Below are positions 1 through 10,345 of a DNA stretch of 35,902 bases, piece by piece. Position 1 is the stretch's first letter, and the number at the start of each line of letters is the position of its first letter. Under the pieces are notes generated by a model. The model saw only the letters and a list, made by a program, of their open reading frames with translations, had not been told where the DNA came from and did not search any database. Source of the DNA: CAYVQU01 sp964453155. GTDB lineage: Bacteria > Chloroflexota > Anaerolineae > Anaerolineales > UBA11858. Made by a program: the position numbers and the translations under genes. The DNA is taken from NCBI GenBank assembly GCA_964453155.1, contig CAYVQU010000038.1, positions 1 to 35,902 on the forward strand, given 5' to 3'.

Positions 1-83
1 GTATAAAACAAAAGAAAATTCAATTAATGCTATATTCTCCACAAGAGCTCAATTGATGTTCTTGGTAACATTGTAAGTGATGA

Positions 84-257
84 TCAGATTATGGTATGGC
101 ATGCTGATCGATTGTTAACCTTTGTCGAATGATTCCATTGTTTCTCGGTTAACTTCCTTTCAGCCACTTTTCCCCAACCTCGCGACCCGTCTATCCTTCC
201 TGTGATCGTAATAATCAAACGATCGTCCTCCATGCTGGATGAAATGGAAGCTGCCAT
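84..257 (-). CDS. possible small ORF, STAS-like start
   Basis: This 57-codon frame starts at an ATG preceded by a very good Shine-Dalgarno sequence (AAGGAG, 7 nt spacing) and ends at a TGA. The first part, with DDRLIITITGRIDGS around residues 10-24, resembles the first beta strands of STAS / anti-sigma-factor-antagonist domains, where a 'G-R-[IL]-D' stretch is common. The rest (basic, Asn/Thr-rich) does not continue that fold. It could be a genuine small protein, or the 5' end of a STAS gene truncated by rearrangement or frameshift. It lies downstream of the transporter on the same strand, 65 nt after its stop. The SD sequence is the strongest argument; the length makes chance possible. Confidence 0.3.
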   Translation of the reverse strand: MAASISSSMEDDRLIITITGRIDGSRGWGKVAERKLTEKQWNHSTKVNNRSACHTII

Positions 258-322
258 GAAAGGACTCCTTTTAATCCGAATATGGCAATTTCACGCTAAG
301 CCCAGATCTTATAGCAGTCAAT

Positions 323-2101
323 TTAAAAAGGCCACAAAAGAGGTAGAAAGATCATTGACACAATAAAAAGTGCAACGGTCAAAAGGGCGCCAACTTTCGG
401 ATAATCTAAAAATTGATAGCCACCGGGGCCAAACACCAATACATTGGCTTTATGACCGACCGGGGAGAGAAAACTGGTGGCGGCACCAATCACGACGGCC
501 ATGGTAAAGGTTAGGTAATTCACATTCAAACTTAATGCTGTATCCACAGCAATGGGAACCATCAACACGATTGCGGCCGCATTCGACATCGGCTGGGTTA
601 TTAGAGCCGAGAGTAAATAAATCCCAGCTAGTAAACCAATTGGCCCGAATCCACCCAGGGATTTTAATAAAATATCTGCCAGATATTGCGCGGTGCCAGT
701 GTTTTCCATTGCCGTACCCAGTGATAACATCCCCCCAACCAAAAACACGGTACGCCAATCGATACTCTGATAGGCTTCATCCATACTAAGGCATCCAGTA
801 AGTACCATTGCAACTGCGCCGATCACCATCGCAGTAGCAATCCCAAGTTGACTAAAAATTGCTAGGGCAATCACTAATAACATAATGCTGGTAGCCAGCA
901 AGGCTTTATTCTTTCGCTTACGTTCAATTTCGAGAGGTTCGAGGACTAAAAATTCACTCCCCTTTTGCAACATTTCGGCCCGATCTGGGGTTCCAATCAA
1001 AAGCAGATCATCCCCAAAATGGAGTTCAACGTCCCTCAAATTCTCAGTGATAATTCCGCCTTCTCTCCTGATTGCGAGGGCTGAAAAGCCAAATTGATCC
1101 CGAAATTTAGCCTCATTCAGCGTCCGACCAACCATGGTTGAACGAGGTGCCAATGTGGCTTCGATAATACTGGAGCTGCCGGTATCTAATTCCCATAATT
1201 CAATACCCTGCTCAATTTGAATTTTTAATTTTAGTGATTTCCGAGCTTTTAATAAATTTTGAGCGGAACTTTCAATAACTAAACAGTCATCATTCTCAAA
1301 AACAAAGTCACGATGAAATTGTAAAATTGTTTCCCCTTTACGAATAATTGAAATTACAGTGATGTCATAATCGGAACCTAAATCAGATTGATACAGATTC
1401 TTGCCAACCAAGGGACTTTCAGGTGTTATCTGAACCTGACTTATATAATCTTTCAGATTTTCAGATTTTTGGGTTTCATTGATGGATTTGCGAATTGGCA
1501 ATAAGTGACGACCAAGAAATCCCATATAAATAATTCCAGTTATTAGAACAATAGAACCGATAGGGGTGATTTCAAAAAATTGAAACCCTTCTAAACCCCG
1601 GGCGTGTAATACACCTTGAGCTAGAATGTTCGCTGGGGTACCTATCAATGTCATTTTTCCGCCTAACAATGATGAAAAAGATAATGGGATCAGTAGTTTT
1701 GACACCGGAATATTGGTTTGCCTTGCAATACCAATGACGGCGGGCATCAGCACCGCCACAGCCCCAACATTATTCATAAAGGCCGACATCGTTCCGCAAA
1801 CAAGCATAATAACCAGGATCAATCGGACTTCACTCGGCCCCGATAAGCGCAAAATGATCGAACCCAAAGAATCAGCAACCCCGGTTTTAAACAAGCCTCC
1901 TGAAACAATGTATACCGCCCAAATGGTGATCACCGCAGTATTAGAAAAACCCAGAAAAACTTCTTCCTTACTAACTAAACCGGTAATAGAAATGATAATC
2001 AGAACCAACAGTGCTACGAGATCAACTCGTAATTTCTCCGTAGCAAAAAGAATAATGGCCATGAGTATGATACCTAGAGTCAATGCAATTTCAGCGGTCA
2101 T
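323..2101 (-). CDS. SLC13/DASS-type transporter with two RCK_C (TrkA-C) domains
   Basis: This 592-residue polytopic membrane protein is of the divalent anion:Na+ symporter / ArsB-NhaD permease type. The N-terminal half (residues about 1-205) contains membrane segments and the hairpin motif MTLIGTPANIL, matching the 'GTP-[ST]-N' ion/substrate loop. The C-terminal half (about 400-592) repeats this with QPMSNAAAIVLMVPIA, the second SNxA-type hairpin. Between them lie two RCK_C-like domains at about 217-295 and 313-388 (note SPLVGKNL and STMVGRTL, both with 'GDDxLxI'-type strands). This is the usual layout of prokaryotic SLC13 members with a regulatory TrkA-C insert. The substrate (sulfate, dicarboxylate, phosphate) cannot be told from sequence. 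The ATG is preceded by AGAAAGGA with about 8 nt spacing, supporting this start. Confidence 0.9.
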   Translation of the reverse strand: MTAEIALTLGIILMAIILFATEKLRVDLVALLVLIIISITGLVSKEEVFLGFSNTAVITIWAVYIVSGGLFKTGVADSLGSIILRLSGPSEVRLILVIMLVCGTMSAFMNNVGAVAVLMPAVIGIARQTNIPVSKLLIPLSFSSLLGGKMTLIGTPANILAQGVLHARGLEGFQFFEITPIGSIVLITGIIYMGFLGRHLLPIRKSINETQKSENLKDYISQVQITPESPLVGKNLYQSDLGSDYDITVISIIRKGETILQFHRDFVFENDDCLVIESSAQNLLKARKSLKLKIQIEQGIELWELDTGSSSIIEATLAPRSTMVGRTLNEAKFRDQFGFSALAIRREGGIITENLRDVELHFGDDLLLIGTPDRAEMLQKGSEFLVLEPLEIERKRKNKALLATSIMLLVIALAIFSQLGIATAMVIGAVAMVLTGCLSMDEAYQSIDWRTVFLVGGMLSLGTAMENTGTAQYLADILLKSLGGFGPIGLLAGIYLLSALITQPMSNAAAIVLMVPIAVDTALSLNVNYLTFTMAVVIGAATSFLSPVGHKANVLVFGPGGYQFLDYPKVGALLTVALFIVSMIFLPLLWPF

Positions 2102-2208
2102 TTGCAGATTCCTTTCTACATATTTTTGTAGGTTAAATTAGCCAACGCTATTGTATCATTCTGAGCCAGCGGTGATTTAATAATATCGACCCCCACGCTT
2201 TCCAATCC

Positions 2209-2256
2209 AAACTGATCAAAATCGGCCGCAGACCCCCGAACGCAGTGAGGTCAGGT
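2209..2256. repeat. dispersed repeat B, copy 1
   Basis: This stretch in the spacer between the homoserine kinase and the transporter aligns by hand with 14005-14053: about 40 of 49 columns match with one gap, and the right end (CCGAACGCAG, then GAGGTCAGGT) is almost identical. Both copies lie outside genes. I know no named element that it matches. Confidence 0.5.
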
Positions 2257-2285
2257 GCTACCCAGGTTTCTTGGCCATCGGCTTT

Positions 2286-3311
2286 TTAGCCAAACATCGC
2301 TTTATAGAATGTTCCGCGTGAAATTGCATTGGCATTTTTGGCAATGCCAACCATTTGAACATACTGTTGGGCATCTCCTGTATCTGGAGTATCGATATTG
2401 TACTTCCAAAATCGCCAGGTTGAAGTCAATATAGCCGCCCATTCGATAAATATTTTCAAGCTCTCTTTTTCGTTTTCTTCGAATGATCTGATTTCTTGAT
2501 ACCCATCAACCAATGCTTTGGCTTTACGGAGGTCAATCTCGATACCATTCGTACAGATCCCAACGATTGCCATGCCGACATCAAAAACCCTCGGTATTTG
2601 GCTGACATCTTCAAAATCGATTATTGATTCGAATTCGCCTTCAGCGAACAATAAATTATCGGTAAATATATCTCCGTGTACGATTCCAAGTGGTAAATCA
2701 GAAGGAATACTTTCCAAAATAGCATTATTCCTGACGTGGACCCAATTTCTATAATTCAAGTTTATTTTTTGCTTCAGAACCTGGGGATAGGTCGTCTTGA
2801 CATAGGTATGCTGGTTCGATAAATTTTTTGGAGCAGGTATTTCATGCAATTTCGCCAGGGCGGTTCCAACCTGATTCACCTGTTTGATTTGCAATACCTC
2901 GAGAACTTGCCCCTGAATATATGGTTTTAGGGATACTGGCTTGCCTTTGAATTCTGTGATGACACCCCCGGCTTTCAACCTTTCAAAACGCGGCGCCGGA
3001 ATATCATTTTTCTCTAACAACAGGAGCACTTCAACCATTTTCATGACTTGCGGCTCTTTAATTTCGAAAACTGTTAGCACATATTGTCCCTGCTGGGTGG
3101 CTAGTAAATAATTGGAGTTTCCTACTCCTTGTTCAATTGGTTCGTAACTGAATACTTCAATTTCATATTGCCCCGCTAATGTCTCTATCTCTTGTTTGGT
3201 GAGTTTTGTGTAAAAGGCCATTAAGTTTTTTTTGAGGCTTTCCTTCATCTCCTTGAACTTTTCTTGACGATCTAAACCGGTTACTTGTTGCCAAGCGATT
3301 CTAGCTCCCAT
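2286..3311 (-). CDS. homoserine kinase type II / APH-family phosphotransferase
   Basis: The aminoglycoside-phosphotransferase fold is clear: the phosphate-binding region has QGVGNSNYLL (residues about 61-70), the catalytic loop reads VHGDIFTDNLLF (H212, D214, N219), and the metal-binding motif is IDFED (D232). The HGD-[IL]-F-x-D-N loop and the overall order match type II homoserine kinases (ATP-dependent phosphorylation of L-homoserine for threonine synthesis), rather than the GHMP-type ThrB. The start is uncertain. The ATG at 3311 has a good SD (AGAAAGGA), but family members usually start at the equivalent of MAFYTKLT, residue 31 here (position 3221), which has a poor SD. No other threonine genes are nearby, so another small-alcohol kinase role is possible. 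Confidence 0.8.
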   Translation of the reverse strand: MGARIAWQQVTGLDRQEKFKEMKESLKKNLMAFYTKLTKQEIETLAGQYEIEVFSYEPIEQGVGNSNYLLATQQGQYVLTVFEIKEPQVMKMVEVLLLLEKNDIPAPRFERLKAGGVITEFKGKPVSLKPYIQGQVLEVLQIKQVNQVGTALAKLHEIPAPKNLSNQHTYVKTTYPQVLKQKINLNYRNWVHVRNNAILESIPSDLPLGIVHGDIFTDNLLFAEGEFESIIDFEDVSQIPRVFDVGMAIVGICTNGIEIDLRKAKALVDGYQEIRSFEENEKESLKIFIEWAAILTSTWRFWKYNIDTPDTGDAQQYVQMVGIAKNANAISRGTFYKAMFG

Positions 3312-3775
3312 TGTTCCTTTCTAACACGCTAGGCGATTCTACCACCTACCACCACAGTGGAAATGCCAATCTAAGTTTCCCTTCGGGCGCTGTAAATGCA
3401 ACGACCACCATCACTTTTACAGAACGGACCATACCATCGGAAGAAACCGGAAGCTCCATTTTCGCCGGGCAATCTTTTCAGGTAGATGCCACCGACAATA
3501 ACGGAAATCCGGTGACCAACTTCAATGCAGATTTTACGATGCAGATTTATTATTCGGAGCTGGATTGGGTCCATGCTGGCGTTGCCGAAGAAACCGCCCT
3601 AAATCTAGCGTATTGGGATGAAAACACCGGCCAATGGATTGAACTGCTGCCTTGTGATGGATGCACTTTGGATACACAAAACAACATCATAACAATTATT
3701 CTTGGGCACCTGACGGAATTTGCTCTGCTTGGAGAAGCTCGTTACACAGTCTATATTCCTTTGGTTCTTCGGTAA
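3305..3775 (+). pseudogene. 3' remnant of a secreted surface protein gene (ZU5-like, C-terminal YIPLVLR)
   Basis: An open frame begins right after a TAG at 3302-3304 and runs about 156 codons. It has no signal peptide and no convincing start (the first usable codon is TTG at 3311, inside the divergent kinase start). It begins mid-domain: the ANLSFPSGAVNATTTITF stretch looks like the 'xLxxPxGAV...TxIxx' core of ZU5-type beta domains. It ends in RYTVYIPLVLR, a hydrophobic-plus-basic C-terminus also seen in modified form at the end of the giant protein at 32398. I read it as the C-terminal part of an exported protein whose 5' portion was lost at a rearrangement junction beside the kinase. A short intact protein is less likely. 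Confidence 0.6.
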
Positions 3776-3787
3776 GAAATAACGAAC

Positions 3788-3816
3788 AAGGCGAAGCCGG
3801 GTCTGCTCCAACTGGG
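3788..3816 (+). repeat. hairpin repeat A, right-half copy
   Basis: Positions 3789-3813 match 10431-10455, the right end of repeat A copy 1, base for base over 25 nt, including GCCGGGTCTGCT. The left half of the element is absent. It lies just after the stop of the surface-protein remnant. Confidence 0.75.
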
Positions 3817-3886
3817 ATTATTTTCATTTTTTCTTACGTTTAATTTCCAATCCATAAATCTTGATTTAAGACCCATAATAACGACA

Positions 3887-3919
3887 AACCGGATCATGAT
3901 TTGAAATCATGATCCGGTT
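3887..3919. terminator. hairpin between convergent genes
   Basis: A perfect 14-bp inverted repeat around a 5-nt loop (AACCGGATCATGAT, loop TTGAA, then its complement) lies between the plus-strand remnant ending at 3775 and the minus-strand gene ending at 3979. Its position suits a bidirectional terminator. There is no long T-run on either side, so the type is uncertain. Confidence 0.6.
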
Positions 3920-3978
3920 ATTGATTAGTTGACAAAGGTTAGTGATTTTGTATCACACAGATATCTGATTGCGATTTC

Positions 3979-6900
3979 CTAGTCATCGCGATCACGGCGA
4001 CCTTTGCCCTTTTTCTTGTCGTCATCATCGTCGTCATCGTCATCATTGTCGTCTCGGTCATCGCGATCGTCGTCATCCCAATCTTTATCGGGATGCCAGC
4101 AATGATTGAGCGATTTCTGGGCGTAATCCCAGGCTTTGCGGTAATGATCGATGGCCTTTTCATACTTACCCTTTTCCAGATCAGCGGCAGCCTTACCCAA
4201 TTCTTTGTAGGCTTTCGCCAGGTCTTTGGGATCTCCATCACCTGCTTCGGCCATTTTGATCTGCTCTTGCGCCAGAATCAGGTCAGCAAAGACCAATGCT
4301 TCGAGGGCGGCCTGGAGCGCAGCGACATCGCCAGCCCCATACTTTTCCGCATATTTGATCGCTTTTTCAAGCCGATCAACCGCGTGTTTTTCGTAGGTGA
4401 AAACACTTTTACCTTTGGCCGCCAAGGTTGAATCGGTCAACCAATACTTATCAGTGAGGCTGCGATTAAGGTACCACAGCGCCTTAGCAATTTCGCGGTC
4501 TACTTTGCGGTTACCCGAGGGGAGCAGGCTATTGAGGGCCGTGGCCGTCAATGATTTGACGATCCGAGGCTCCTGGCCATCGAGAATTCCATCACCATCC
4601 GTATCAGCATTGAAGGGATCGGTACCGAATATGACTTCTTCTTCATCGGTCAGGCCATCATTGTCGTCATCGACGTCGGCATTGTCGCCGGTGCCGTCAC
4701 CGTCGTTGTCGGCCCACTCAGTCGGATCGAACGGGAAGACATCATCGACGTCGGCGTAACCGTCGTTGTCGTCATCGAGATCAACGCAGTCGGGGCTGTT
4801 ATCACCGTCGTTGTCGGGTGACAGGCTGCCCGCGGCCATAGGATCGGAGCCGCACATGGTCTCGTCAACATCGAGTTGACCGTCGTTGTCGTCGTCGGGG
4901 TCGGCGTTATCGCCAGTGCCGTCGCCATCGTTGTCGGCCCACTCGGTTTCATCGAAGGGGAAGACGTCATCGACATCGGCGTAGCCATCGTTGTCGTCAT
5001 CGAGGTCGACGCAGTCGGGGCTGCTGTCGCCGTCGTTATCGGGGGACAGGCTGCCNNNNNNNNNNNNNNNNNNNNNNNNNNNNNNNNNNNNNNNNNNNNN
5101 NNNNNNNNNNNNNNNNNNNNNNNNNNNNNNNNNNNNNNNNNNNNNNNNNNNNNNNCGAGGTCGACGCAGTCGGGGCTGCTGTCGCCGTCGTTATCGGGGG
5201 ACAGGCTGCCCGCGTCCATTGGATCGGAGCCGCAGGCAGTCTCATCAACGTCCAGTTGGCCGTCGTTGTCGTCATCGATGTCAGCGTTATCGCCGGTACC
5301 GTCCGCATCGTTATCGGCCCACTCGGTTTCATCGAAGGGGAAGACGTCATTGACATCGGCGTAACCGTCATCGTCGTCATCGAGATCGACGCAGTCGGGG
5401 CTGCTGTCACCGTCGTTATCTGGGGACAGGCTGCCCGCGTCCAGCGGATCGGAGCCACAGGCGGTCTCGTCAACATCGAGTTGGCCGTCGTTGTCGTCGT
5501 CAGGATCGGCATTGTTGCCTACACCGTCAGCATCGTTGTCGACCCATTCGGTATTGTCGAAGGGGAAGACATCCACATCGTCGGCATAACCGTCGTTGTC
5601 GTCATCGAGATCGACGCAGTCGGGGCTGCTGTCACCGTCGTTGTCAGGTGACAACCGATTGGAATCGAACGGATTCGAATCGCAGGCGATCTCATCCACG
5701 TCAGATTGGCCATCGTTGTCGTCGTCGAGATCGGCATTGTCACCGATTCCGTCACCATCATTGTCCGAGGTCTCTCCAGCGTCAGTGGGGAAAGCATCGC
5801 TGCCATCCTCGACGCCATCGTTATCGTCATCGGGGTCGACGCAATCGGGAAGGTCGTCACCATCGAAATCTGGAGACAGGCTGCCCGCGTCCAGCGGATC
5901 GGAGCCGCAGGCGGTCTCGTCAACGTCGAGTTGGCCGTCATTGTCATCGTCGGTGTCGGCATTGTCGCCGACGCCGTCAGCGTCGTTGTCGGACCACTCG
6001 GAATCGTCAAAGGGGAAGGCATCCACATCGTCAGTGTAGCCGTCGTTGTCATCGTCGGGATCGCAGGCGTCGCCCAGGCCATCCAGATCGTAGTCTTCCT
6101 GGCCGGGGTTTGGAACAGCCACACAGTTGTCCGCCTCATCCAAGATGCCATCACCGTCAATGTCGAGTACTGGCGGTGAGACTGCGAAGTTAAAGACGCG
6201 AATCTCATCGATGAGACCCTCAAAGTATCTAGCATTAAGGGTGTAACCCAATCTTCCCAGGGCCACATCAAGGTCGTCGCCGACATTCAATGGGTCAGCG
6301 CTGGTTTCGATCAGGTTACCATCTATGTAGAGACTATTCGTCGCGTCTTGCCGAATCACCATGAAATGGTGCCACTCACCATCATCGACGCGCATCGCGG
6401 AGTGGACGTTCGTGTTGCCAGGTACGGGGCCGCCAGGGAGTCGGCTCAGGTATCGCAGGGTACCGACGTTCTCTGGCGGACAGTGGGGGCACTCGGGATC
6501 CTGCCGCACCTCGAGGAGAATGCCATGCTGATCGGAGTATTGCCCGTTGTACCAGGTTTCCTTCGTAGCCGCAAAAATGTCGCCGCAATCAGGATCCGGT
6601 CCAAGGGTGTTCAACCAGCCCTCAATCGTGTAATCCCCTGAAAAACTCATCGTTTGATTTATGCCGATCCAATCACCATTCCCATCCAAGCTGAACGCCT
6701 GACCTTCTACGCCCGGGGCAAAGGTAGCATCACCGTACAGGGTGCCATCGAAACCATTACCAGTGGCGTCAGCGGCATTGCCTTCTGCCGGCCAATAGGC
6801 CGTGGGATCTAAAACGGGATCGCAAGCATCACCAATACCATCGGAATCGAGGTCTTCCTGGCCGGGGTTGGCTGCGTTGGGGCAGTTATCGCCGTTGTCT

Positions 6901-9533
6901 CCGATACCATCACCGTCAGAGTCAGCCCATTCGGTCGGGTCGTCCGGGAAAGCGTCCTCATCATCCGGTACGCCATCGCCGTCAGAGTCAACCGCGACAA
7001 CCGGTGGTTGGTTTAACCAGACGGTGCATCCGTCACCGTTGTGATCACCCAAAAACGCATCGAGATCGCCGTCACCATCTAGGTCAGCCAAGGCCGTCCC
7101 AAAGTAATTGTTGCCAGTGCTCAAGGTTTGGCTGCTGCTGAATATCCCGACGCCATTGTTCAGCCACACCTGATCGGCTTCATAATTACCCGAGTAAAGA
7201 TCCAGATCACCATCACCATCCAAATCACCCAAACGCGGGGCCAGGGTGTTTAGGCCGGTATCCAGCGTTGGCCCGCTAAAGGTAAAGACACCACTGCCAT
7301 TGTTTAGGAAGATTCGACTACCATTACCATATCTACCCCCGATCAACGCATCCAGGTCGCCATCATTATCCACATCCCCCATGGCCAACCCAAATGCGTA
7401 TGGATGGGCCAGGTTCTGACCGCTGTCAATGAAGGTACCACTGCCGTCATTCAGCAACACTTGGGAAGCCTGCGAATATGTGTTGACAACAAAAGCATCC
7501 AGATCGCCGTCGCCATCCAGATCGTTAAGACTTACATCCAGAGTGCTTCCAATTCCCAGTAATTGGCCGCTGTTGGTGAATGTCCCGCTGCCATTGTTCA
7601 GCCAGAGTTCATTGTAGCGTCCCGCCCCGGACGAGAAATTACCGAGAAAGACATCCAAGTCCCCGTCGCCGTCCACATCACCGAGTGCGACACGTCTTGT
7701 TCCTTTGATACTCCCCACGGACTGGCCGCTATCGCTGAATTGTCCCAAAGTTCCACTCTGGATGCCTCCTTGATTCAGCCACACTCTGTTAGCACCCGTG
7801 GACTCAATCCAATTGACCACAAAGGCGTCTAGATCACCGTCTCCATCCAGATCACCCAAGGCAATACCTTCATCACGTGAATTCCCCAACGACTGGCCGC
7901 TGTTGGTGAATTGGCCAGTACCATCATTCAGCCACACTTCGTTTGGCCACGGTTCTTTACCATTTGTCACAAAGGCGTCGATGTCACCGTCGTTATCGAC
8001 ATCACCTAGCGCCAAATCTCGGTTCTTCACACCCCCACCCAGCCTTTGGCCGCTGTCCAGGAACGTGCCCGGGCCGTCCACGGCTTGCACCACAAACTGC
8101 CAGGTATAGGGGGCGGCTAAGGGATCACCCCCGGTGCTTTGAATGCCGCTAGTCAGGGTTACATTGATCACTTCGCCATATTCAAAGTTGCTAGCGGGGT
8201 CGAAAGTGATGGTATTGGTGCCGCCGCCACTATAACTACCTGCAATTTTACCGATCATGGAGCCGTCCACGTTGAAGGAGTTATTGTCGATTGTTGCGCC
8301 GTTGATGTTGTCGCTGAATTGGACGACGATGCTGCTATTGGCTGCCACATCTAATTCGTTTTTCGTGGGCGTGTGGCCAGTGATGATGAAGTCGGTCCCA
8401 GAGCCTGGGGCAGGGGGACCGTCAAAGATTTCGGCGCTGGCCAAAGACCCGCCGCCGGAGGGGTTGCCCCCAGCGATCAAGACCTGGCCGTCAGCCAACA
8501 GGACATCAATGTGCGACGCGCGGGCAGTGCCCAGGCTGCCAACGGCAGTCCAGGTCTCGGTAATGGGGTCAAAAATCTCAGCCCGGTCTCGGCGCTGCTG
8601 GCTCCCGCCGCCGGTGTAAGCGCCTCCAGCGACCAGGACGCGGCCGTCGGTCAGCAGGGTGGCAGAGTGCATCCAACTAGCGGTACTCATGTTTGAGGTG
8701 GCGGTCCAGGCCCCGGTAACGGGGTCGTAGATATCGGCGCTGGTTATGGCCGTACCGTTGGTGGTCCGGCCCCCGACGACCAGGATGCGGCCGTCAGCCA
8801 GCGTGGTGGCCGTGTGAGCCTGACGGGCAACGCTCAGGCTGCCGGTGAAGGTCCAAGTCTCCGTCACGGGATCATAGATCTCGGCGCTGATCTGGGACCC
8901 GCTGCTGCTATTACCCCCAGCAACCAAGACGCGGCCGTCGGCCAACAGGGTGGCGGTAGGGTACATGCGGCTGTTAGCGCCCATGGTGCTGGTAGCAGTC
9001 CAGGTCCCGGTGGTGGGGTCAAAGATCTCCGCACTATTTAGGAACGCGCCGTTGTAGCCCCCGGCAACCAGAACGCGGCCGTCGGTCAACAGCGTAGCAG
9101 TGTGTCTGGAGCGGACGGTCACCATGGTGCCGGTAGCGGTCCAGGCCCCGGTAGCGGGATCAAAGATCTCGGCCCGGTTCAGGTAATTGCTACCGTTGTA
9201 GCCCCCGGCGACCAGGACGCGGCCGTCGGCCAGTAGCGTTACGGTGAGATCCCAGCTAGCGGTGCCCAGGCTGCCGGTGGGGGACCAGAGTTCGGTAGCG
9301 GGATCAAAGATTTCGGCGCTGGCCTGGGCCCCGCTGTTACCGTTACCTCCGGCGACCAAAATGCGCCCATCAGCCAACGTGACAGCGCCGAAAACTTTAC
9401 GGGCGGCGGCCATACTGTCGGCGGCGGACCAGGTATAGGTCGCATCCGCCTCGGCGAGGGTTTCAGATGCCGATTGTAGGCTCAGCAAGAGTGCCAGGGC
9501 CATCATTATCAGGATTGAGATTCGTTTTTTCAC
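3979..9533 (-). CDS. giant exported kelch / Ig-like / FG-GAP / LamG / TSP3-repeat protein, interrupted by assembly gap
   Basis: The start is probably GTG at 9533 (SD AGGGAG about 7 nt upstream), giving VKKRISILIMMALALLLS, a clear signal peptide. An ATG at 9584 is the alternative. Domains in order: seven kelch-like repeats (L-[AT]-DGR-[IV]-LVAGG, nt about 9430-8410), a Big_5/SbsA-type Ig-like domain (8395-8085), seven FG-GAP/VCBS repeats with D-x-D-x-D-G-D-x-D calcium motifs (8080-7010), a TSP3-type stretch (7000-6790), a LamG-like domain (6785-6190), a long TSP3-type array of 75-residue units (6065-4590), an alpha-helical domain (about 4580-4090) and a poly-Asp then KKKGKGRRDRDD tail. The 100-N gap at 5056-5155 shifts the frame; with a 170-nt gap the product is about 1874 residues. 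It is likely a cell-surface calcium-binding adhesin or scaffold. No anchor is evident. Confidence 0.85.
4590..6065 (-). repeat. 225-bp tandem repeat array (75-aa TSP3-type units)
   Basis: The marker GACGCAGTCGGGGCTG (or a close variant) recurs at 5838, 5613, 5388, 5163, [gap], 5008 and 4783, exactly 225 bp apart except across the gap. Each unit encodes about 75 residues rich in Asp/Asn, with calcium-type DxDxDG loops, an FPFD-x-[ST]-EW segment and two cysteines (ETACGSDP and SPDCVDL) that may form a disulfide. The units nearest the gap are nearly identical, which suggests recent duplication. Confidence 0.9.
5056..5155. other. scaffold gap of 100 N
   Basis: Exactly 100 N lie inside the tandem array. 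The flanking repeat markers at 5163 and 5008 should be a multiple of 225 apart. With 55 known bases between them, the true gap is 170 nt or 170 plus a multiple of 225. Any of these restores the reading frame of the gene, while 100 does not. Confidence 0.95.
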
Positions 9534-10105
9534 TACATTCTCCCTATTATTTACTTTATGATACTGGTTGGTGTGGGATCGCATTTATCATTCCGACCCG
9601 ATCGGCCGCGGATACTGCATGGGCGCCAGCTTCAAGCGCCAATACGATTTCTTATCATCGAAAATAACAAACGAAGATCTGCGGACAAATTTGTCAACCA
9701 GGAATATAATGTTTTACCCGCCCCAAGCGAACTGGGATTTCGAGAACAGTTCGTTCCCGACAGCTTTGAATTCCACCTATTACGCTGCGATAAGCCCCTC
9801 CTTGAAAATATTCCCCACCACATGCCCTCCTTGGTTAGTTGCTAAATTGATGGTAATGCTGCTCCTATCAGTATTACCAAAACATTATCAAATCATTACG
9901 AATTGCAATGAAACACTGCTAAATATCTTACCAAAATATCCGAATTTTACAAGACCAACTGGGACTTTAGTATAAAATCAAGTCTTTTGTGGTAACCCCC
10001 GCTCCTTGGATCACATCAAAGCACACAAAAAAATCACTTGTCATTCAGAAGAAATAGATAGACACAGCTGGCTCCGAACAAGTACCTGCTTAGGTTACAT
10101 GGCTG

Positions 10106-10128
10106 GATGGATTGCGGAGCAATCTATC
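10106..10128. other. short stable hairpin
   Basis: GATGGATTGC, loop GGA, GCAATCTATC forms a 10-bp stem with one G-U pair and a 3-nt loop. It has no T-run and no adjacent gene end. Role unknown. Confidence 0.4.
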
Positions 10129-10345
10129 GGGTTGGCCAGGACACACCAGCGCTAGCCAGGATTAAAACCATACGCCGGACGTTACCAAAACTCATGGTGT
10201 TAAGGCCAATTCGGCTTCACCAAAAAACGTTTAAAAAGGTGTATTTTCTGCAATTTTTGGAGCATTATTGGCGTTTTTGACCATACCAAAAGCCACCAGC
10301 ACTTAACAGGGAGACTATCCAGGATTTCGAGGTGAAATATAACGG

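Noticed and set aside
4650..5055. Continuation of the minus-strand frame after the N gap, rich in Thr/Ala/Met
   Set aside because: It is the wrong frame created by the arbitrary 100-N gap. The Asp-rich calcium-repeat frame continues one base shifted and runs to 3979.
4590..6065. CRISPR-like regular spacing
   Set aside because: The period is 225 bp with no unique spacers, and the units are coding tandem repeats.
4876..6193. Long plus-strand and alternative-frame ORFs over the repeat array
   Set aside because: They are shadows of the GC-biased Asp/Gly codon repeats, with low-complexity Val/Ile/Ser/Arg products and no start signals.
9568..9975. 135-codon plus-strand ORF upstream of the kelch protein
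   Set aside because: It has a TTG start, no SD, an unlikely composition and overlap with the promoter region of the divergent gene.
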